A stretch of 64,000 nucleotides of DNA from Desmonostoc geniculatum HA4340-LM1 (GCA_019359545.1 JAHHHB010000018.1:1-64000), one strand, 5' to 3'; counted from the first letter of the stretch, positions 51,401-59,860 are shown. Numbers and translations are program-made. The notes: a model not told the origin generated them from the letters alone.

Positions 51401-53641
51401 ATGGCAAATATCATTGGAACCGCAGGCAACGATACTCTACAGGGCATTATTTACGATTATGAGTTTGACACCCTAACTGGTGGAGGTGGCAACGATATAT
51501 TTGTTTACGACATTTACAACGGAAGTGGACAGCCATATACAATCACTGATTTTGGTGGCGTCGGTAAAGGCACAAATCCCTCAGCAGCAGTCATTGCTGA
51601 AGTCGATACTATCAAATTCATTGGTGGATTGACTGCACGAAATCTGGTACTCACCCAGAATGGCACAAACTTGGAAATTGGCTTTGAAGGGATAGGAGGT
51701 TATGAGCTTGGATCTGGTCAATTTGAAGAGATAACTAAAGTCATCCTGCAAAACTTTGCCTTGGAAAATCTAGATAACCTCACCAAATCTACTGGAGCCA
51801 CTGTAAACTCAGGCAATATTCTATTTAATGAGCAAAGCAGTATTCAAGACAGTTTTGATGTCTTTAATGCTAACTCCACCCAAAGCACTGTCTTTAGAAA
51901 AAACACAGTCACTTTCCTCAACGACCTCGACAACAATGTCAAGGGTTTTGACAACTCAGATGATGTTATCAACGGTCAGGGAGGTGACGACATCATCAAC
52001 GGCTTAAGTGGTAACGACTTGCTGCGGGGTGGTACTGGCAACGATACTCTCATTGGTGGTGTGGGCAATGATACTCTTGTTGCTGGTACGAGGAGTGACT
52101 TCAATGCTGACAATTCAGAAGGCGATAACCTCCTCGATGGAGGCGATGGCAATGATACTCTCTTTGCCTCTGGCTACCAGTACTACCTCGGAATTTACAC
52201 AGAAGACAAGGATCTCCGGTCTAAAGGGAATAATACCCTCAACGGTGGTGCTGGTAACGATACCTTGAGTGCTAGCGGTTCAACAGGCAATAACCTCCTT
52301 TTTGGTGGCGATGGCAATGATACCCTCTCCATCTCTGGCTATTCCCGAGAAACTTACCTCGGCGACTACTTCAACTCTGTCTCATCTGGCAATAACACCC
52401 TCAATGGTGGCAGTGGTGATGATACCTTGAGTGCTAGCGGTTCAACAGGGGATAATTTACTCTCTGGGGGTAATGGTAATGATTCCCTCTCCATCTCTGG
52501 CAGTGATGACCAGTACTCATTTGAAGGCTATTACTCCTTTTCTGACTCTCGCTCATATGGCAATAACACCCTCAACGGTGGTGTAGGTAATGATACCTTG
52601 AGTGCTAGTGGTTCAAAAGGCGATAATTTACTTTCTGGTGGCGATGGCAATGATTCTCTCTCCATCTCTGGCGATTTGGAAACATCTAAGTACTATTTTG
52701 GCGGCTCTAACTACGAGTCTCGCTCATCTGGCAATAACACGCTCAACGGTGGTGCTGGTGATGACACCTTGAGTGCTAGTGGTTCAAAAGGCGATAATTT
52801 ACTCTCTGGGGGCGATGGCAATGATTCTCTCTCCGTCTCTGGTTACTACAGCCGAGAGACAATAGACTCAAACCCTGATTATTACTATCCCAGTTACTCT
52901 GATTCCACATACAACTCTCGCTCATCTGGCAATAACACGCTTAATGGTGGCGCTGGCGATGATAACTTGAGCGCTAGTGGTTCAACAGGCGATAATTTAC
53001 TCTCTGGTGGCGATGGCAATGACACTCTCTCCATCTCTGGCTACGATGATTCTAGCTCCTACTCTGTGTACGACAACGACCAGTACATCACCACTGACTA
53101 CAACAACTACTACTACTCTCGCTCTTTTGGCAATAACACGCTCAACGGTGGTGCTGGTGACGATTCTTTGAATGTTGACTCTTCATTAGGCGATAATCTA
53201 CTCGACGGTGGTGATGGCAAGGATACACTGACAGCCTCTGGCGCCGAGGGTAATAATACCCTCAAAGGTGGCAGTGGGGATGATATCCTCACAGGTGGCA
53301 AGGGTAATGATAGCCTCTATGGAGGAAGTGGTACTGATAAATTCATTTTCAGTAGTTTCAATGAAGGTGTTGATCGGATTTATGACTTCAACGCCACTAA
53401 CGAAGTAATTCAAGTATCGGCTGCTGGTTTTGGTGGCGGTTTATCAGCAGGTGTACTTTTAGATAGTCAGTTGAGAATTGGAACATCTGCAACCACTATA
53501 GCTCAAAGATTTATTTACAACTCGACTACAGGTGCATTGTTCTTTGACCAAGATGGTAGTGCAGGCGTATTTACTCAGGTAAAATTTGCACAATTATCTA
53601 CTGGTTTGTCATTAAGCAACAACAATTTTCTGGTTGTTTAA
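51401..53641 (+). CDS. RTX-type calcium-binding repeat protein, 746 aa
   Basis: Starts MANIIGTAGNDTLQG, typical of secreted RTX proteins without a cleaved signal. Residues about 185-225 and 600-660 carry classical GGxGxDxLx nonapeptides (GGQGGDDIINGLSGNDLLRG and neighbours). Between them lie at least five similar cassettes, each SGNNTLNGGAGDDTLSASGS then TGDNLLSGGDGNDSLSISG, separated by Tyr/Ser/Asp-rich inserts of differing sequence and length. The C-terminal part (DKFIFSSFNEGVDRIYDFNA ... GALFFDQDGSAGVF) is the end domain commonly used for type I secretion. No catalytic domain is visible, so it may be a surface or matrix protein. A hairpin terminator follows. Confidence 0.92.
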   Translation: MANIIGTAGNDTLQGIIYDYEFDTLTGGGGNDIFVYDIYNGSGQPYTITDFGGVGKGTNPSAAVIAEVDTIKFIGGLTARNLVLTQNGTNLEIGFEGIGGYELGSGQFEEITKVILQNFALENLDNLTKSTGATVNSGNILFNEQSSIQDSFDVFNANSTQSTVFRKNTVTFLNDLDNNVKGFDNSDDVINGQGGDDIINGLSGNDLLRGGTGNDTLIGGVGNDTLVAGTRSDFNADNSEGDNLLDGGDGNDTLFASGYQYYLGIYTEDKDLRSKGNNTLNGGAGNDTLSASGSTGNNLLFGGDGNDTLSISGYSRETYLGDYFNSVSSGNNTLNGGSGDDTLSASGSTGDNLLSGGNGNDSLSISGSDDQYSFEGYYSFSDSRSYGNNTLNGGVGNDTLSASGSKGDNLLSGGDGNDSLSISGDLETSKYYFGGSNYESRSSGNNTLNGGAGDDTLSASGSKGDNLLSGGDGNDSLSVSGYYSRETIDSNPDYYYPSYSDSTYNSRSSGNNTLNGGAGDDNLSASGSTGDNLLSGGDGNDTLSISGYDDSSSYSVYDNDQYITTDYNNYYYSRSFGNNTLNGGAGDDSLNVDSSLGDNLLDGGDGKDTLTASGAEGNNTLKGGSGDDILTGGKGNDSLYGGSGTDKFIFSSFNEGVDRIYDFNATNEVIQVSAAGFGGGLSAGVLLDSQLRIGTSATTIAQRFIYNSTTGALFFDQDGSAGVFTQVKFAQLSTGLSLSNNNFLVV

Positions 53642-53693
53642 GGGTAATTAAAGTTTCATTACATAGCAGCAAGCAAGCTCGTAAATCTTGATA

Positions 53694-53723
53694 ATGCGAG
53701 GTGTTGAAAATAGCACCTCATAT
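53694..53723 (+). terminator. Hairpin after the RTX gene (second copy of repeat)
   Basis: GAGGTG / CACCTC stem with loop TTGAAAATAG. The 24-base core GCGAGGTG...AGCACCTC is shared with 50264-50289; here the outer base pairs are lost. Confidence 0.6.
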
Positions 53724-53754
53724 ATAAACCAAGGCTTACAAAGTTGCTGCTCAG

Positions 53755-53783
53755 ATCCCCGACTTCTTCAAGAAGTCGGGGAT
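53755..53783. repeat. Perfect palindromic hairpin
   Basis: ATCCCCGACTTCTT and its complement AAGAAGTCGGGGAT meet with almost no loop, followed by TTTAAATT. A common intergenic palindrome type; it may act as a bidirectional terminator between the RTX gene and the DAHP synthase gene. Confidence 0.8.
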
Positions 53784-53853
53784 TTAAATTCGGGTTAAGT
53801 AAGTGCCACTCCACCCTAGAGATATTTAGATTTTTTCTAGCCTACCAAACAAG

Positions 53854-54900
53854 TCACTTAAGCTTTTCGTGAGCAGCCAAAATAATTTTCTCTGTTTCTT
53901 CCCAGTTAATACATTTGTCTGTTACAGAAACACCATATTTTAATTCTTCTTGTTTCCCAGTAAGTGGTTGATTACCTTCATATATATTCGATTCCAGCAT
54001 CATGCCGACTATTGATGTATTGCCATCCAATATTTGCTCGATAATATTTTCCAAGACGGCAGCTTGTAATTTATAGTCTTTATTTGTATTGCCGTGGCTA
54101 CAATCGATGACAATTCTGGGTGGTAAATTTGCCTCTTTTAATTTCTTTTCTATCAGACTGACGCTTGCTACATCAAAGTTTGGCTGATTACCACCTCTTA
54201 AAATGACGTGACCGTAGGCATTACCTTTTGTTTGAAAAACGCTGACTTGTCCGTTTTGATTAATGCCCAGAAAATTATGAGGGTTCCTAGCTGATTGTAG
54301 GGCATTGAGAGCTACTTGAATATTGCCATCAGTACCGTTTTTAAAACCCACAGGCATGGAAAGTCCGCTTGCCATTTCCCGATGAGTTTGCGATTCTGTG
54401 GTGCGTGCGCCAATGGCAGACCATGTAATCAGTTCACTAATGTATTGAGGGATGATTGGATCTAGGGCTTCTGTGCCAGCAGGTAATCCCATTTCTGTAA
54501 TTTGTAATAATAGCTGGCGTGCAATTAATAATCCATTTTCTACATGAAAAGAATCATCCATATCTGGGTCGTTAATTAATCCTTTCCAGCCTACAGTTGT
54601 TCTGGGTTTTTCAAAGTAAACTCGCATAATTAATAGCAGTTTATCTTGGACTCGCTCAGCCAATACTTTCAATCGTTGGGAATATTCGATCGCTGCTTTA
54701 GGATCGTGGATTGAACAGGGGCCAACCACTATGAATTTTCGGCGATCGCGAAAATCCAAAATATCTTCTATTTCCTCTCTGTACCTTAAAACCGTTTGTT
54801 CTGCTAATTGAGTTAATGGTAATCTTGATTTAATTTCATTGGGAGTTAAAAGAACGCGATCGTTCTCGATGTTAGCATTAAATAATTTGTGGTTGTGCAT
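53854..54900 (-). CDS. 3-deoxy-7-phosphoheptulonate (DAHP) synthase, class I, 348 aa
   Basis: First step of the shikimate pathway, joining PEP and erythrose-4-phosphate. AroF/G/H-type signatures: FIVVGPCSIHDPKAAIEY, MRVYFEKPRTTVGWKGLIND, GLPAGTEALDPIIPQYI, WSAIGARTTESQTHREMAS, GFKNGTDG, HVILRGGNQPN, IVIDCSHGNTNKD and VGMMLESNIYEGNQ. These include the metal ligands Cys, His, Glu and Asp. Start set at ATG 54900 (MHNHKLFNANIENDRVLL), which fits the family; an upstream ATG at 54954 would add 18 residues. The feedback amino acid cannot be assigned by eye. It supplies chorismate, the precursor of the enzyme at 7857, though far away. Confidence 0.94.
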   Translation of the reverse strand: MHNHKLFNANIENDRVLLTPNEIKSRLPLTQLAEQTVLRYREEIEDILDFRDRRKFIVVGPCSIHDPKAAIEYSQRLKVLAERVQDKLLLIMRVYFEKPRTTVGWKGLINDPDMDDSFHVENGLLIARQLLLQITEMGLPAGTEALDPIIPQYISELITWSAIGARTTESQTHREMASGLSMPVGFKNGTDGNIQVALNALQSARNPHNFLGINQNGQVSVFQTKGNAYGHVILRGGNQPNFDVASVSLIEKKLKEANLPPRIVIDCSHGNTNKDYKLQAAVLENIIEQILDGNTSIVGMMLESNIYEGNQPLTGKQEELKYGVSVTDKCINWEETEKIILAAHEKLK

Positions 54901-55348
54901 GGAGATGCTCTCTTTTATGCTATTCTGTTTATGAGTGAAATTTAATATACACACTTTTAATCAAAAATACAATATAAATTGATATTTTGTCTGGAAAATT
55001 TTATATCATAATTTGATTTTAGTGAAGCAATTACTGTTATGAATATTTGACTTGATTCTAATATTGCTGTTTTCAATTAAGTAAAATCCAGGTTAAATAC
55101 ACAGTTATGCACAGGTGTAAAATTATGCCAAAAGATTCAGATAAAATTTTCGGCGTTGCTGATTTTGTATATGAAAACGATTGTGCATGATATCAAAATC
55201 CTTGTAGAGATGTTGCAATGCAACGTCTCTACTTAATTATCGCAGATAGAGTCTTTGATATCATATCCTGACGCGAGGAGAACTTTGTAGACGCTTGTGC
55301 GGCTACTCTTGAATATGATTAAGAAATATTGTTTTTGCTCGATTGATT
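54901..55348. other. Spacer with nested palindrome (55188-55264)
   Basis: TGATATCAAA (55188-55197) and TTTGATATCA (near 55254-55263) enclose a palindrome GTAGAGATGTTGCAATGCAAC / GTCTCTAC at about 55202-55231. The rest is AT-rich, consistent with the divergent DAHP synthase and acetyltransferase promoters. No gene seen. Confidence 0.7.
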
Positions 55349-55879
55349 ATGTATGTAGAGGTGTTATCTGCTTCAATCGATGACAAACCACTCATCCAAC
55401 GGATGATGGAGCTTTATCAGTATGACTTTTCAGAGTTTGAAGATCATGACCTCAATGAGCATGGTTACTTTGGATACCCTTATCTAGATTATTACTGGAT
55501 TGAGGGCGATCGCTACCCGTTCATTGTGCGAGTAGGCAAAAAGCTTGCTGGATTTGTTTTAGTGAATCAGTTCACATACATTGCAGACAGTCAGTATTCC
55601 ATTGCAGAGTTTTTTATCTTACGCAAATATAGGCAGCAAGGAATTGGTAAATTGGTTGCTTCTCAAGTCTTCAACCGATTTTGCGGTAAGTGGGAGATTT
55701 ATCAAATTACCACAAATACAGTTGCTCAAAAATTTTGGCGCAGTGTCATTGCAGAGTATACAACAGGGAAATTTACAGAAATTGCCATCGATGATGGCGA
55801 TCGCCAAGGAATGATTCAATGTTTTGACAACACGTCATATCGTTTCCAAAAATCTTTGCAACACATGAATCGACTGTAG
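55349..55879 (+). CDS. GNAT-family N-acetyltransferase, 176 aa
   Basis: MYVEVLSASIDDKPLIQRMM starts a GNAT fold. It has a substrate-side helix (MELYQYDFSEFEDHDLNEHG), the beta-4/acetyl-CoA loop AEFFILRKYRQQGIGKLVAS, and QITTNTVAQKFWRSVIAEY in place of the usual N..A..FY. The gene is monocistronic and followed at its stop codon by a REP palindrome. Start at ATG 55349 rather than a TTG 6 bp upstream. Substrate unknown. Confidence 0.85.
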   Translation: MYVEVLSASIDDKPLIQRMMELYQYDFSEFEDHDLNEHGYFGYPYLDYYWIEGDRYPFIVRVGKKLAGFVLVNQFTYIADSQYSIAEFFILRKYRQQGIGKLVASQVFNRFCGKWEIYQITTNTVAQKFWRSVIAEYTTGKFTEIAIDDGDRQGMIQCFDNTSYRFQKSLQHMNRL

Positions 55880-55903
55880 GGGCATACAGTTGTACGCCCC
55901 TAC
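55876..55903. repeat. 28-bp REP palindrome overlapping a stop codon
   Basis: GTAGGGGCATACAG / TTGTACGCCCCTAC, almost perfect inverted repeat; its second to fourth bases form the TAG stop of the acetyltransferase gene. Confidence 0.85.
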
Positions 55904-56148
55904 CTAACCCTTACAATAACTTGAAGCCCAGGTTATTCAGAACTTGTCGCAAGCGATCGCGTCCTCTCAATGACTCGACACTTGCAATGCGCCCGGATGA
56001 GTGTTCTGACCAATCACCAGCAACATTCATCTTTTGTTCAGTATAGAACTCTTTGATGATGTTATTGTAATGAGCGATCGCTTCATCTTGTTCTGCCAAT
56101 TTATAAGTTTCCCGGTGCAGCACAGCTGATTGTGGTAATCGTGGCTTA

Positions 56149-56323
56149 ACCCTCTTTTGTCAGAGTGGGAAAATCCAATCGCCCAAATGCTTACAGGGCT
56201 TTAATTTCCACTTTTATCTATAAATTTCAGTTTCTGTTAGAAAATAAAGCCTCAAACCTTGATGAAATCAAAGTCTCAGAATCAGGCTGAGATTATTGTT
56301 TTCCGAGAGTGACAAAAGAGGGT
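56149..56323. mobile_element. MITE 1 in the nitroreductase gene (175 bp)
   Basis: Terminal inverted repeats: with the flanking TA, TTAACCCTCTTTTGTCA at 56146-56162 and TGACAAAAGAGGGTTAA at 56310-56326. TA is present on both sides (56147-56148 and 56324-56325), as after insertion at TA. It has no gene. Taking out the element and one TA (177 bp) restores the reading frame of the nitroreductase. Confidence 0.92.
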
Positions 56324-56818
56324 TAATTGCAGCATTCACTTCTGGATCTGGATAGCCCACACATAACCCAAACACAGCATACACAGAAGCAGGCAAATTC
56401 AAGATTGCTGCTACCTCTTCTGGGCGGTTGCGGATTCCACCGATATATACTGTTCCCAAACCCAGGGACTCAGCTGCTACTGTGGCATTTTGGGCTGCTA
56501 ATGTGGCATCAACCGTTGCCATAACAAACATTTCCAAATATTCCAAACCATCATGAGATATACCGCGACTGTCAGCAACGTAAGTCAGACGTGCTAAATC
56601 TGCTAACCACACCAAGAATAAAGGTGCTTGTCGGATGTGTGCTTGATTTCCCGCCAGCTTGGATAACTCATCCTTGCGTTCTTGACTTTCGACTGCTACC
56701 ACACTCCAGGTTTGCAAATTTGAGGAAGTAGATGCAGATTGGGCGGCTGCAACTAGCAACTCCAGAGTTCCGGCTGGTAAAGGATCGGATAGATAAGCAC
56801 GAATTGAACGGTGAGATA

Positions 56819-57038
56819 GTCCCTCTTTTGTTACTACGGGGAAAGTATAATCAGGAAGAAAGCAGACAAAGCAAGTAAGAGGAATGGTTACGGCGCGCAG
56901 ACAGCCAGTAAGCACAGTGGCATTCATAGATAACTATTGCCAGCACTATTATTCAGTATTTGAGGATGTGAGGCATTTTGAAGCATGCTAGTTGAATCTC
57001 TTGTCAATTTTTCTTTTCCTAAAGTAACAAAAGAGGGT
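56819..57038. mobile_element. MITE 2 in the nitroreductase gene (220 bp)
   Basis: Ends GTCCCTCTTTTGTTACT (56819 on) and AGTAACAAAAGAGGGT (to 57038), flanked by TA at 56817-56818 and 57039-57040. The terminal sequence is shared with MITE 1 (CCCTCTTTTGT(C/T)AC), so both belong to one family; the interiors differ. Deletion with one TA (222 bp) restores LMLSHRSIRAYL. The interior supplies the ATG from which the present truncated frame would start. Confidence 0.88.
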
Positions 57039-57095
57039 TAACATCAAAAGCGTATTTAATCCTGTACGTAGTCGATTTAACAGCGATCGCGCTCC

Positions 57096-57224
57096 TCAAA
57101 GACCCAAACTTAAGCAACTTTGAGGAACGCGTATCCGACTCTGGAGAAGGTCGGTGGAGTGGGAAATTGGATTTATTGGTGGAATAAATCTAAAATCTAA
57201 AATCTAAAATCCAAAATTGTCTGA
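57096..57224. other. Spacer with ATCTAAA repeats
   Basis: Contains a GCGATCGC-like site near 57083 and AATCTAAAATCTAAAATCTAAAATCC (in part) at about 57186-57212, the repeat type seen at 277 and 11160. No gene seen; it may include lost 5' coding sequence of the nitroreductase. Confidence 0.5.
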
Positions 57225-57986
57225 CTAATCGAGGAAATCAGGTTCTTCCCGAACAATGCGATTGTAAAGAGGCTGGAAGCTGAACCACCCACTTTTAGAC
57301 GCTCCCACTTGACTGTGTGTTAAACGGGCTGTTTCGTGTTTGATAATATTGGGTCTACCTGCGGCTTGTGCTAGCAGTTGTGCTTGGCACGATCGCTCTA
57401 AGCTAATGTACCAAAAAGCAGCTTCATCTACCGTATGTCCCACAGTTAAAATACCGTGGTTACGCAGAATTATGGCTTTAGCTCTGCCCAAAGCTTCTGC
57501 AAGTCGCTTTCCTTCAGAAGTATCTAATACGACACCTGTATAATCTTCAAACAGTGCATGGTCTTCGTAAAAAGCACAAGAATCTTGAGTCAAGGGGTCA
57601 AGCAGACGACCCAAACTCGACCAGGCTTTGCCATAAATTGAATGAGCGTGTGCGGCTGCAATTACATCAGGTCGAGCCTCATGAATCTGAGAATGAATGG
57701 CGAAGGCAGCTTGATTCACCTGAGCATCGCCTTTCACCACCTCACCTTCTTTATTAACCAAAATCAGGTCAGAAACTCGGATATGACCGAAGTATACTCC
57801 CAATGGATTAACCCAGAAATGGTCTGTAAACTCCGGATCGCGGGCTGTAATATGACCTGCGATGCCTTCAGAGAAGCCAAAGCGACCAAACAGACGAAAG
57901 GCAGCGGCTAGACGTTGCTTGCGGTGGAGGCGTTCGTCTTCAACTTGCTCGAATACAGGGGGTTGCGGTCTATCGTACTTGGGCAT
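57225..57986 (-). CDS. Class II aldolase/adducin-family protein, 253 aa
   Basis: Zinc-dependent class II aldolase fold (fuculose phosphate aldolase/adducin type). Visible: AAAFRLFGRFGFSEGIAGHI (substrate phosphate region variant, GHI), WVNPLGVYFG, HSQIHEARPDVIAAAHAHSI (the HxH zinc ligands in HAHS), and ILRNHGILTVGHTVDEAAFW (third zinc His). This is the common order. Start at ATG 57986 (MPKYDRPQPPVFEQVED), which matches the usual start; an earlier in-frame ATG at 58031 lies in the upstream gene. Its start overlaps the end of the cupin-like gene by 17 bp, so the two are co-transcribed. Substrate not known. Confidence 0.9.
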   Translation of the reverse strand: MPKYDRPQPPVFEQVEDERLHRKQRLAAAFRLFGRFGFSEGIAGHITARDPEFTDHFWVNPLGVYFGHIRVSDLILVNKEGEVVKGDAQVNQAAFAIHSQIHEARPDVIAAAHAHSIYGKAWSSLGRLLDPLTQDSCAFYEDHALFEDYTGVVLDTSEGKRLAEALGRAKAIILRNHGILTVGHTVDEAAFWYISLERSCQAQLLAQAAGRPNIIKHETARLTHSQVGASKSGWFSFQPLYNRIVREEPDFLD

Positions 57987-58296
57987 GTTCTTTTTCCTCC
58001 TCCTCTTTACAGGGAGCATGAGAATATCCAAAGCGAAAAGATTTGACGGTGTGAGATTCTAGAATGAATTGATGACGCCAGATGCAACCAGTATCATTAC
58101 CCAGAAGATGGATGGATACAGATTCACTCTCGGATGTGGTTTTGACGGCATGGATATCACCATCTGGAGGTAGGAGGCGGTAAATATCCCCCCTTTGAAG
58201 CGATGCCTGCGGCAACGCGAAGCGCGAACGCAATTCTTGACTTTCAATAAACCATTGGTCTTCAGGCAATGGTTCTAAAATAGTATCGTTGATCAT
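57970..58296 (-). CDS. Cupin-type protein, probably half-length, 108 aa
   Basis: The C-terminal part (GDIYRLLPPDGDIHAVKTTS, then SVSIHLLGNDTGCIWRHQFI) resembles the second half of cysteine-dioxygenase-like cupins, with the second-motif His in GDIHAV and the HLLGNDTG strand. The first cupin motif, with the two His ligands, is missing, so it is short by roughly half. Residues about 24-35 (RSRFALPQASLQ) are encoded by a common GCGATGCCTGCGGCAACGCG-type repeat, which suggests an insertion or a deletion scar. The end (HAPCKEEEEKEHAQVR) overlaps the aldolase start. It may be a decayed gene or a small domain protein. Confidence 0.6.
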   Translation of the reverse strand: MINDTILEPLPEDQWFIESQELRSRFALPQASLQRGDIYRLLPPDGDIHAVKTTSESESVSIHLLGNDTGCIWRHQFILESHTVKSFRFGYSHAPCKEEEEKEHAQVR

Positions 58297-58380
58297 CTAT
58301 ATTCCTCATTAATCTAAGTAAGTCGGCTTAAATATTCCTTGTTGCTTAGTTAATCTATATTTAAATACTTTCGTGTTATT

Positions 58381-59328
58381 GTGCCAACCTACTTGCTAAG
58401 TTTTTTATCTTTGGCGATCGTAGTCCAACAACAGCGTGCAGCCCAAGCTCAGCGCAATGGTCGTGCTAAGTTTCTCGATGGTAGTATCGACAGAACAGCA
58501 GCCGGAGCGATGAAAAGAAAAGCTGAAATATCAGCCGGAATTGCCAAAAAGAAACATGAAGCAGCAGTAGTTAAAGCTAATCAAAAAGTTGCAGATACGA
58601 AGGTAAAAACAACGAAAGTAACAAGTATTCAGCTAGAAGAAAAAAGCCAAAAGCGTAAAAATTTAATTGATATTCAAGGTGCAAATCTAAGGGTATCAGA
58701 ACGGATACTTTTACACAACATTCAGCTACATGTTTCTTCTGGCGATCGCCTTGCCATTGTCGGCGCTAATGGTTCCGGTAAATCGAGTTTGGTAAAAGCA
58801 ATTTTGGGAAGGGAAAACCAAGCAGCAGTTTTGGAATCAGGTGAGGTTTTGCTTGCACCGGTGATGAAAGCTATATATCTCGATCAAACCTATGAATTGG
58901 TAAATCGCCATTACACAATTTTGGAAAATATGCAAGCAGCTAATCCAAATCTGAACTATCAGCTTTTACGGCAACAACTAGGACATTTTCTATTTAAATA
59001 CGACGAGGTTAATAAAAGCGCATCTGTACTCAGTGGTGGCGAGTTGGCAAGATTGGCAATCGCTATGATCGGTATCTCTGAAATTGACCTGCTGATTCTC
59101 GACGAACCAACTAATAACTTAGATATTCAAACCGTCGAACAAATGGTAGTAGGTATCAATGACTATCAAGGAGCTATTTGGGTAATTTCCCACGATCTAG
59201 ATTTCCTCAGGCGGATTAATATTACTCAAAGTTTCAAATTGAAAGGTCAGGGGTTGCAAATGACAACCTATTTACCTAGTACACCAGAGCAATATTATCA
59301 AGAATTACTCCTATGTAATGATGAGTGA
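58381..59328 (+). CDS. ABC-F-type ATPase, C-terminal half only, 315 aa
   Basis: One ABC domain with Walker A IVGANGSGKSSLVKAI (about residues 128-143), signature VLSGGELARLAIA, Walker B LLILDEPTNNLD and the switch ISHDLDFL. It is preceded by a charged linker (QRNGRAKFLDGSIDRTAAGA then KKKHEAAVV) like that between the two ABC domains of ABC-F proteins. Family members have about 500-640 residues and two domains; here the first is absent. The frame opens with a GTG and PTYLLSFLSLAIVVQQQ, which looks like a fortuitous N-terminus. Either a 5'-deleted relic of an antibiotic-resistance or translation-factor type ABC-F gene, or a short working protein. Confidence 0.75.
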   Translation: MPTYLLSFLSLAIVVQQQRAAQAQRNGRAKFLDGSIDRTAAGAMKRKAEISAGIAKKKHEAAVVKANQKVADTKVKTTKVTSIQLEEKSQKRKNLIDIQGANLRVSERILLHNIQLHVSSGDRLAIVGANGSGKSSLVKAILGRENQAAVLESGEVLLAPVMKAIYLDQTYELVNRHYTILENMQAANPNLNYQLLRQQLGHFLFKYDEVNKSASVLSGGELARLAIAMIGISEIDLLILDEPTNNLDIQTVEQMVVGINDYQGAIWVISHDLDFLRRINITQSFKLKGQGLQMTTYLPSTPEQYYQELLLCNDE

Positions 59329-59533
59329 TATTTGTGTTATTAAGTCATTAGACCTGTGTTCAGGCTCAAATTTCAGTAATAGCTGTTTTGTTTTGTATTG
59401 CTTGCAACTATTGTCTTCGGATTGCACTGACCCTTGTCCGTCATCTGCAACTTAAATATCAAGCTCTACAACAGAAGCCGCAAAGCATACAGGCAAGTTA
59501 TAATTCTTTTGCGGATGAACGTAACAAAAATTT

Positions 59534-59860
59534 ATGAGTAACCCCCTTGTGCAAGCGTTTTTTGTAGGCAGAGCGGTAGCTGAAGTAGTTAACGAGCGTT
59601 TAGAGGTCGCCTTGACCGATGCTTTGAGTGAGCTTGGCAAATTTGATGCTGAAACTAGAGAGCAGTTTCGCCAGTTTACAGAAGAAGTCCTAGAGCGGGC
59701 AAATCGAGCAGCAGAAGCTGCTAATACTGGCCAAGCTAGCACAAGTACTAGGCAACCCGGTTCAGAGCCAATAGACGTGCAAGCAGAAATCGATCAATTA
59801 CGAGCAGAAATTGCCCTATTGCGAACAGAACTCCAGCATTATCGCAGAACTTCTGCATAA
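59534..59860 (+). CDS. Conserved cyanobacterial coiled-coil protein (DUF6825-like), 108 aa
   Basis: [20 protein letters not shown] then [20 protein letters not shown] form N-terminal helices. The C-terminal helix ([20 protein letters not shown]) is a coiled coil, joined by an Ala/Ser/Thr/Gln-rich linker. The N-terminal part is well known to me from hypothetical proteins of cyanobacteria and chloroplast homologues, for which the name DUF6825 is used; a role in thylakoid or plastid function is possible but unproven. ATG start after TAACAAAAATTT, no strong ribosome site. Confidence 0.78.
   Translation: MSNPLVQAFFVGRAVAEVVNERLEVALTDALSELGKFDAETREQFRQFTEEVLERANRAAEAANTGQASTSTRQPGSEPIDVQAEIDQLRAEIALLRTELQHYRRTSA

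Larger units (their letters stand above)
55911..57095 (-). pseudogene. Nitroreductase-family gene disrupted by two MITEs
   Basis: FMN-dependent NAD(P)H nitroreductase (NfsA-like group) read from the minus strand in three pieces. N-terminal piece 57095-57041: NRLRTGLNTLLML. Central piece 56818-56326: SHRSIRAYLSDPLPAGTLEL, AAAQSASTSSNLQTWSVVAV, EYLEMFVMATVDATLAAQNA, SLGLGTVYIGGIRNRPEEV, GLCVGYPDPEVNAA. C-terminal piece 56146-55911: KPRLPQSAVLHRETYKLAEQ ... RIASVESLRGRDRLRQVLNN. Two MITEs (56819-57038 and 56149-56323) split it. Removing each with one TA gives in-frame LMLSHRSIR and NAAIKPRLPQSAVLHRE, the expected family text. As it stands, a 219-aa frame (56268-56927) starts within one MITE and ends in the other. 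The 5' end before 57095 is also unclear. Confidence 0.88.

Noticed and set aside
55911..56123. Separate 70-aa gene
   Set aside because: Its sequence is the C-terminus of the nitroreductase cut off by MITE 1; the frame is restored on removing the element.
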